Below, piece by piece: positions 59,985-64,000 of a stretch of 64,000 nt of DNA. Position numbers and translations under genes: made by a program. How positions within the stretch are numbered: position 1 is the first letter of the stretch; each line of letters starts with the position of its first letter. The notes beneath the pieces were generated by a model, which saw nothing but the letters and a program-made list of their open reading frames with translations, was not told where the DNA came from and searched no databases. Origin of the DNA: Agrypnia vestita (lineage: Eukaryota > Arthropoda > Insecta > Trichoptera > Phryganeidae); contig JADDOH010001505.1 of NCBI GenBank assembly GCA_016648135.1, forward strand, positions 40,797 to 104,796, written 5' to 3'.

Positions 59985-62900
59985 TTACAGCTCAATGCAA
60001 TTACTCTCTAAAAATCGTAGTAACACTTTTAATACTTCCCGTCGGCAGTCTGTAAGCAAGAGCTGGATATTTGTAGGGAAAGGGACATTAAGATCTGCAA
60101 GATCCTGGAGTAGGGACTGAGTACCGACATTTAAAATGCAATTGAAAAACAAGTGGTTCAAATCCTCCTCCTCTTGTCCACACTCACAGATTGAGGAGTT
60201 AAGAACATGAATTTTTGCAAGGTGTAAGCGGATAGAGCAATGACCCAGACGCATTCGGCAAACCATTGAAGTCTCCCTCTTGCTCAATCTGATCCTGTGA
60301 AACCAGGTTCGAGATGGGATAAGTGGCTGAATAGCGGCGTAGTGTCGACCTTTTGACATTTTAGTGAGGTCCCAATGAGACTGCCACTGAAGTGCGGCAT
60401 CGTTTCTTGTAATATTGAAAAGATCGCTCACTGGAATAGTGGAAAATGTGGCATCCCCCTGTGAGATTGCATTTTTAGCCAGCGAGTCTACCATTTCATT
60501 ACCAGGGATGCCTACATGACTCGGAATCCAAGCCAAAACAATTTCAAATTTATCCAAGGAAAGGTCGTGAATTATACTCCGAATTTCCATGCAGATCTGA
60601 TCATCAGGGTGCCGAAAGGGGCTGGATTTAATTTTGAGCAGAGAACTTAAGGAATCTGAAAGAATAAGGCACTTCTTTGATTGTTTTGGTTTACATGATT
60701 TTAGCGCTTCTCGGATTGCCAAGCACTCAGCAGTAAAAATGGATGTCTCTTTAGGGAGTTGAAATATACCTTGGATACCATCATTTGGACAATAAAACGC
60801 AGCACCCGTACAGCCGGTTGCCTGGAGTTTGGATCCGTCAGTGAAAATTTGAGTCCAGCCATACCATTCTTTATTTATTATTTCAGAAAATATTCTCTTA
60901 GGGTTAGGAGTGAATTTGTCAATTCCCAAGGAAATGACTTTAGGGGAAAAAATGTGATTAGAAAAAGGAAATTTGTAGATAGGGAGAACAGGGTTTGATT
61001 GAACTCGAGGGATGAAACTCCCCAATCTGGAGAAGCTCCGAGTCAAAAGAGGAGGAGTTTTGCCTTTCCAATATGCACTTGACTTTGTGAGATCAAGGAG
61101 GGATTGAGAAATAGCAAGAATAGGGTGGTTGGGGACCCTGAAACACTTTATAGTAAAATTGTCAGCTAAATATTGCCTTCTGATTGCGAGAGGGGGCTCC
61201 AATGTTTCCACCTGCAATGCATTAATCGGAGATGATCTCATGGCTCCAATAATCAACCTCAAGCATTTTGACTGAATTTTGTCTAGTTTTATTCCTAAAT
61301 ATTTCGGAAGAGGATCAAGCAAAAACTAGCATAATCTATATGGTTCCGGATAAAGGCATTATACATGAGTTTCAGAGTTAAAGGATGAGATCCCCACCAT
61401 ACACCTGATGTCGCACGGAGGAGGTTCAATTTCGTTTCGCACTTAGAGACCATGGAGTTTACTTGGGAGGCCCAATTTAATTTTCTATTGAAGATAATGC
61501 CTAAAAATTTTATTTCATTGGCGAGTGGGATACTGAAGCCATCAAATGTGACACACGTCTGGGAAATACGATGTTTTCTTGAGAAAACTATGGCCTGACT
61601 TTTTGAGGGGGCCATTTCGAGTCCATTGGAGATAATCCAGGAGTTGAGCCCCGAGAGAGCTCTAGCAAGCTTCTTTAAAGCAACATGTATATCCTTATCA
61701 GAGCAGTAAATTGCTATGTCATCCGCGTATTGGAGTATGGAGCATATCTCTCGAATGGACTCTTCAAGGTCAGCAGTAAATAAACTATACAGAAGGGGGC
61801 TGAGGACCGAACCTTGCGGGAGTCCCTTCCAAAGATTTCTGATTAATTTATGAGACGGACCATCTATTAAGATCGTCCTTTCACATAAAATATTAAAGAC
61901 TAGTTGTACTAATTTTAATGGAAGACCCAGTTTTATAAGCTTATATTTTAATAAGATAGGGCTCACATTGTCATACGCACCACGAATGTCAATAAAGGCT
62001 GCTGCAGTACACTTACCGAGAGAAAGAGATATTCTAATATCTGAGGTAAGAATACTCAGGTTGTCAAAAACAGATTTCTTTTTGCGAAAACCAAATTGAG
62101 AGGACGAAAGGAGTTCATTATGTTCTGCATACCAATCAATACGATTTTTAATCATATGTTCAACCACCTTCAGCATGCAAGAAGATAGGGCTATTGGGCG
62201 GTAAGAGCATCCAAAATCTGGGTCTTTATTTGGTTTTAGGATTGGGAGAACCAATTGGGCTTTCCATTCCTCAGGAATTTGTCCAGTTTCAAATATTTTA
62301 TTAATGACAAATAAGTAATAATTTAAAGTGGAGGTGGGAAAATGTTGAATCATGATATAGGATATTTTATCCAGCCCGGGCGAGGAATTTTTAAGGTTTT
62401 GAAGAGGATAGGTTAATTCTTGAATAGCAAAAGGAGCATCCAACCAAGACGTGGGACTTGAAAAATGAGTTAAAGATGGAGATTCACTGATATGAGGCAC
62501 ATGTGGAGGTGCCAGATTGTCAGCAAACACTCCTAGCCATAGATTGTTGGAAGACCGTTTAACGAAAGGAATAAAAGATGAGCGATACTTACGGATCATT
62601 GTCCATACAGTAGAAATAGGAGTAGTGGGGGATATAGAAGTACAAAACTGTTGCCAACACTTTCTTTTTTTCTTCCTTAAAAATTTTTTGGTTTGAGCCT
62701 GAGTTTTTTTGACAACTAAGTAATTAGCCATACTCATATCTTTTTTGTAGGTAGACATAGCTGTTTTACGCCTTCTTACGGCCTGGGTACATTCTTCATC
62801 CCACCAGGGGGGAGAGGCGGGGAATTTTGGGTTAGGGTTTGATTTTGGGATGCTTTTGTCTGCTGCATGTTGGATAATTGAAATTAATTGAGAAAATGTT

Positions 62901-63688
62901 GATTGAATTCCCTCAGAGGTAATATGCAAAGGGAGGGGAGCGGTAGAGGATTCAAGGAGTTCGCGGAAGTGGTTCCAATTTGCTTTTTTAAAATTAAATT
63001 TAGGAACTCTTTTTACAGGAGATTTGGGTGATTTTGAGACAAATGAGAGGATTATAGGGAAATGGTCACTAGAGTGTGGATCTCCTAGTATTGACCAACT
63101 GGTTGACTCTGCTAAGGAATTGGAACAGATAGACAGATCCACCGCACTGGCTCGTTGAGACGGGGGACTGAACCTAGTGGGAGAGCCATCATTGAGGATA
63201 ATTAGGTTATTATCGTCAATGAATGAAATAATATTAGTTCCAGATCGATCACAAAACGCACTGCCCCATGACTGAGAGTGAGCATTGAGATCTCCAAGAA
63301 TAAAAAAAGAAGAAGGAAGAAGAGAGATAACTGAGTTCCAAGCATCAATGTCGAATGTGCCATTGGGGGGGCAGTATACTGAAACATATCCCACATCATT
63401 GACTTTAGCACCTACTATTTGGAATGAGGGAAAGGACGGAAGAGGGATTTGAGAAAAGGAAAAGGAAAAGGAATTTTTTATAAGTAGGGCTACTCCGCCC
63501 TTGCCGTCTGGACGGTCATCCCTGAGACAGGAGAATCCTGGGATCTTAAACAGATAGTTCTGCTTAAACCAGGTCTCTGATATTGCTGCTATAACTATAT
63601 TGTAAGTTTTTAGTAGAGAAACTATTTCATGTTTATTACAAACAGCACTACGGCTGTTCCACTGAAGGATTTGAACATCGGAGGCCAT
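59985..63688 (-). pseudogene. LINE ORF2: AP-endonuclease, reverse transcriptase, RNase H; one frameshift
   Basis: ORF2 starts ATG 63688 (MASDVQILQWNSRS). The endonuclease (about residues 1-215) shows ISETWF, GDLNAHSQSWGS and SSDHFPI. The reverse transcriptase (about 440-690) shows AAFIDIRGAYDNV, LPQGSVLSPLLYSLF and YADDIAIY. The frame breaks near 61315 by an apparent one-base deletion (ASFCLI / LDPLPKYLGIKLDK) and continues to 59985. After the break, RNase H has FTDGSK, TAECLAIREAL, LSDSLSS and SHVGIPGNEMVDSLAK, so all four acidic sites remain. Otherwise intact, so a young copy inactivated by one indel. Confidence 0.92.
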
Positions 63689-64000
63689 TATGAAGGGAGT
63701 TAAGAGATGAAATTATAGCAGCAGCGTTGGACGGTAAAGAATTGCTATTAGAAATTAAATTAATGAGTATCATAAGTAAAGTCTGAATAAAAGAAGAATT
63801 TTCATTGCTAATGGCATTTGACAGGGGAGTAGATGGTGGAAGAGTAGGAGTTTTTGTTGGTTGGCTAATATTAGAAGTAATGACATTGGATGGGGTAGAA
63901 CTATAAGAGAACAGTTGATCATTATGTCCTTGTCTGTCATATCCCGGAGAGCTAGGAACTTTTGATTTAGGATTATGGTATACGGTTTTACGGAAAGAGG
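63648..64000 (-). CDS. LINE ORF1 C-terminal end, partial
   Basis: The minus-strand frame is open from the window edge to TAG at 63650-63648 and overlaps the ORF2 start by about 41 bases in another frame. It reads ...YHNPKSKVPSSPGYDRQGHN... and is Ser/Thr/Pro/Asn-rich. The overlap suggests ORF2 is translated by reinitiation or frameshift (inference). The nucleic-acid-binding part of ORF1 would be to the right of the window. Confidence 0.65.
   Translation of the reverse strand, partial: SFRKTVYHNPKSKVPSSPGYDRQGHNDQLFSYSSTPSNVITSNISQPTKTPTLPPSTPLSNAISNENSSFIQTLLMILINLISNSNSLPSNAAAIISSLNSLHNGLRCSNPSVEQP

Larger units (their letters stand above)
59895..64000 (-). mobile_element. I-like non-LTR retrotransposon, right-truncated by the window
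   Basis: Minus-strand LINE in the liprin intron, antisense to the gene. It has a poly(A) end (plus-strand T-run 59895-59911), a short 3' UTR, ORF2 with endonuclease, reverse transcriptase and RNase H, and the end of ORF1 overlapping ORF2. The RNase H domain at the end of ORF2 points to the I/R1/Loa group. Confidence 0.9.

Noticed and set aside
1..64000. CRISPR array, operon or bacterial system
   Set aside because: Spliced host genes and eukaryotic transposons throughout; the tandem repeats (16320, 48825) have no spacer structure.

Overview
This window is eukaryotic and almost certainly insect DNA. It is AT-rich, the coding sequence sits in short exons with GT/AG borders and large introns, and it is packed with arthropod-type transposable elements (mariner, Tc1, pogo/Tigger, hAT, PIF-Harbinger, I-like LINE, tRNA-derived SINEs). 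The LINE tails and the mariner type look moth/butterfly-like to me. Lepidoptera is an inference, not a demonstrated assignment.

Two host genes are recognisable. On the minus strand (10217 down to 903) seven exons join in phase to give about 562 residues of a myosin-IX tail: a Pro-rich linker, a first C1 zinc finger, a basic linker, a canonical second C1 finger, and a RhoGAP domain with its arginine finger. The C-terminus runs off the left edge. On the plus strand (26360 to 59392) twelve exons encode the coiled-coil and linker part of liprin-alpha, the presynaptic active-zone scaffold. The C-terminal SAM domains must lie beyond the right edge. All but one of the splice joins I checked keep frame. 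The exception (42206 to 42691) needs a further 3n+2 bases, and a 10-11 nt microexon candidate lies at about 42394-42404.

The two genes are read away from each other, but neither beginning is visible. I find no myosin motor exons on the minus strand and no liprin N-terminal exons on the plus strand before 26360. The 16 kb between them holds only repeats and low-complexity AT-rich DNA. The genes may be interleaved, or a join in the sequence may be wrong.

The introns are a transposon archive. Highlights are: a near-intact mariner with one nonsense codon (28805-30089); a Tigger-type element (42973-45698) carrying both a Tc1-like element (43400-45080) and a Harbinger-type MITE (45360-45503); a PIF-Harbinger derivative with an exact TTA duplication (3514-4296); two hAT-type elements with 8-bp duplications (40081-41420 and 46509-47438); an I-like LINE with ORF1, endonuclease, reverse transcriptase and RNase H (59895 to the right edge); two other LINE tails; two SINE families; and a relic of an insect repeat-encoded protein (49773-51060). 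A dispersed inverted-repeat family (about 9200, 47250, 55225, 58745) carries a hammerhead-ribozyme-like core, best preserved at 55252-55346, and an independent hammerhead-like motif lies at 19735-19777. These are the most interesting candidates in the window.
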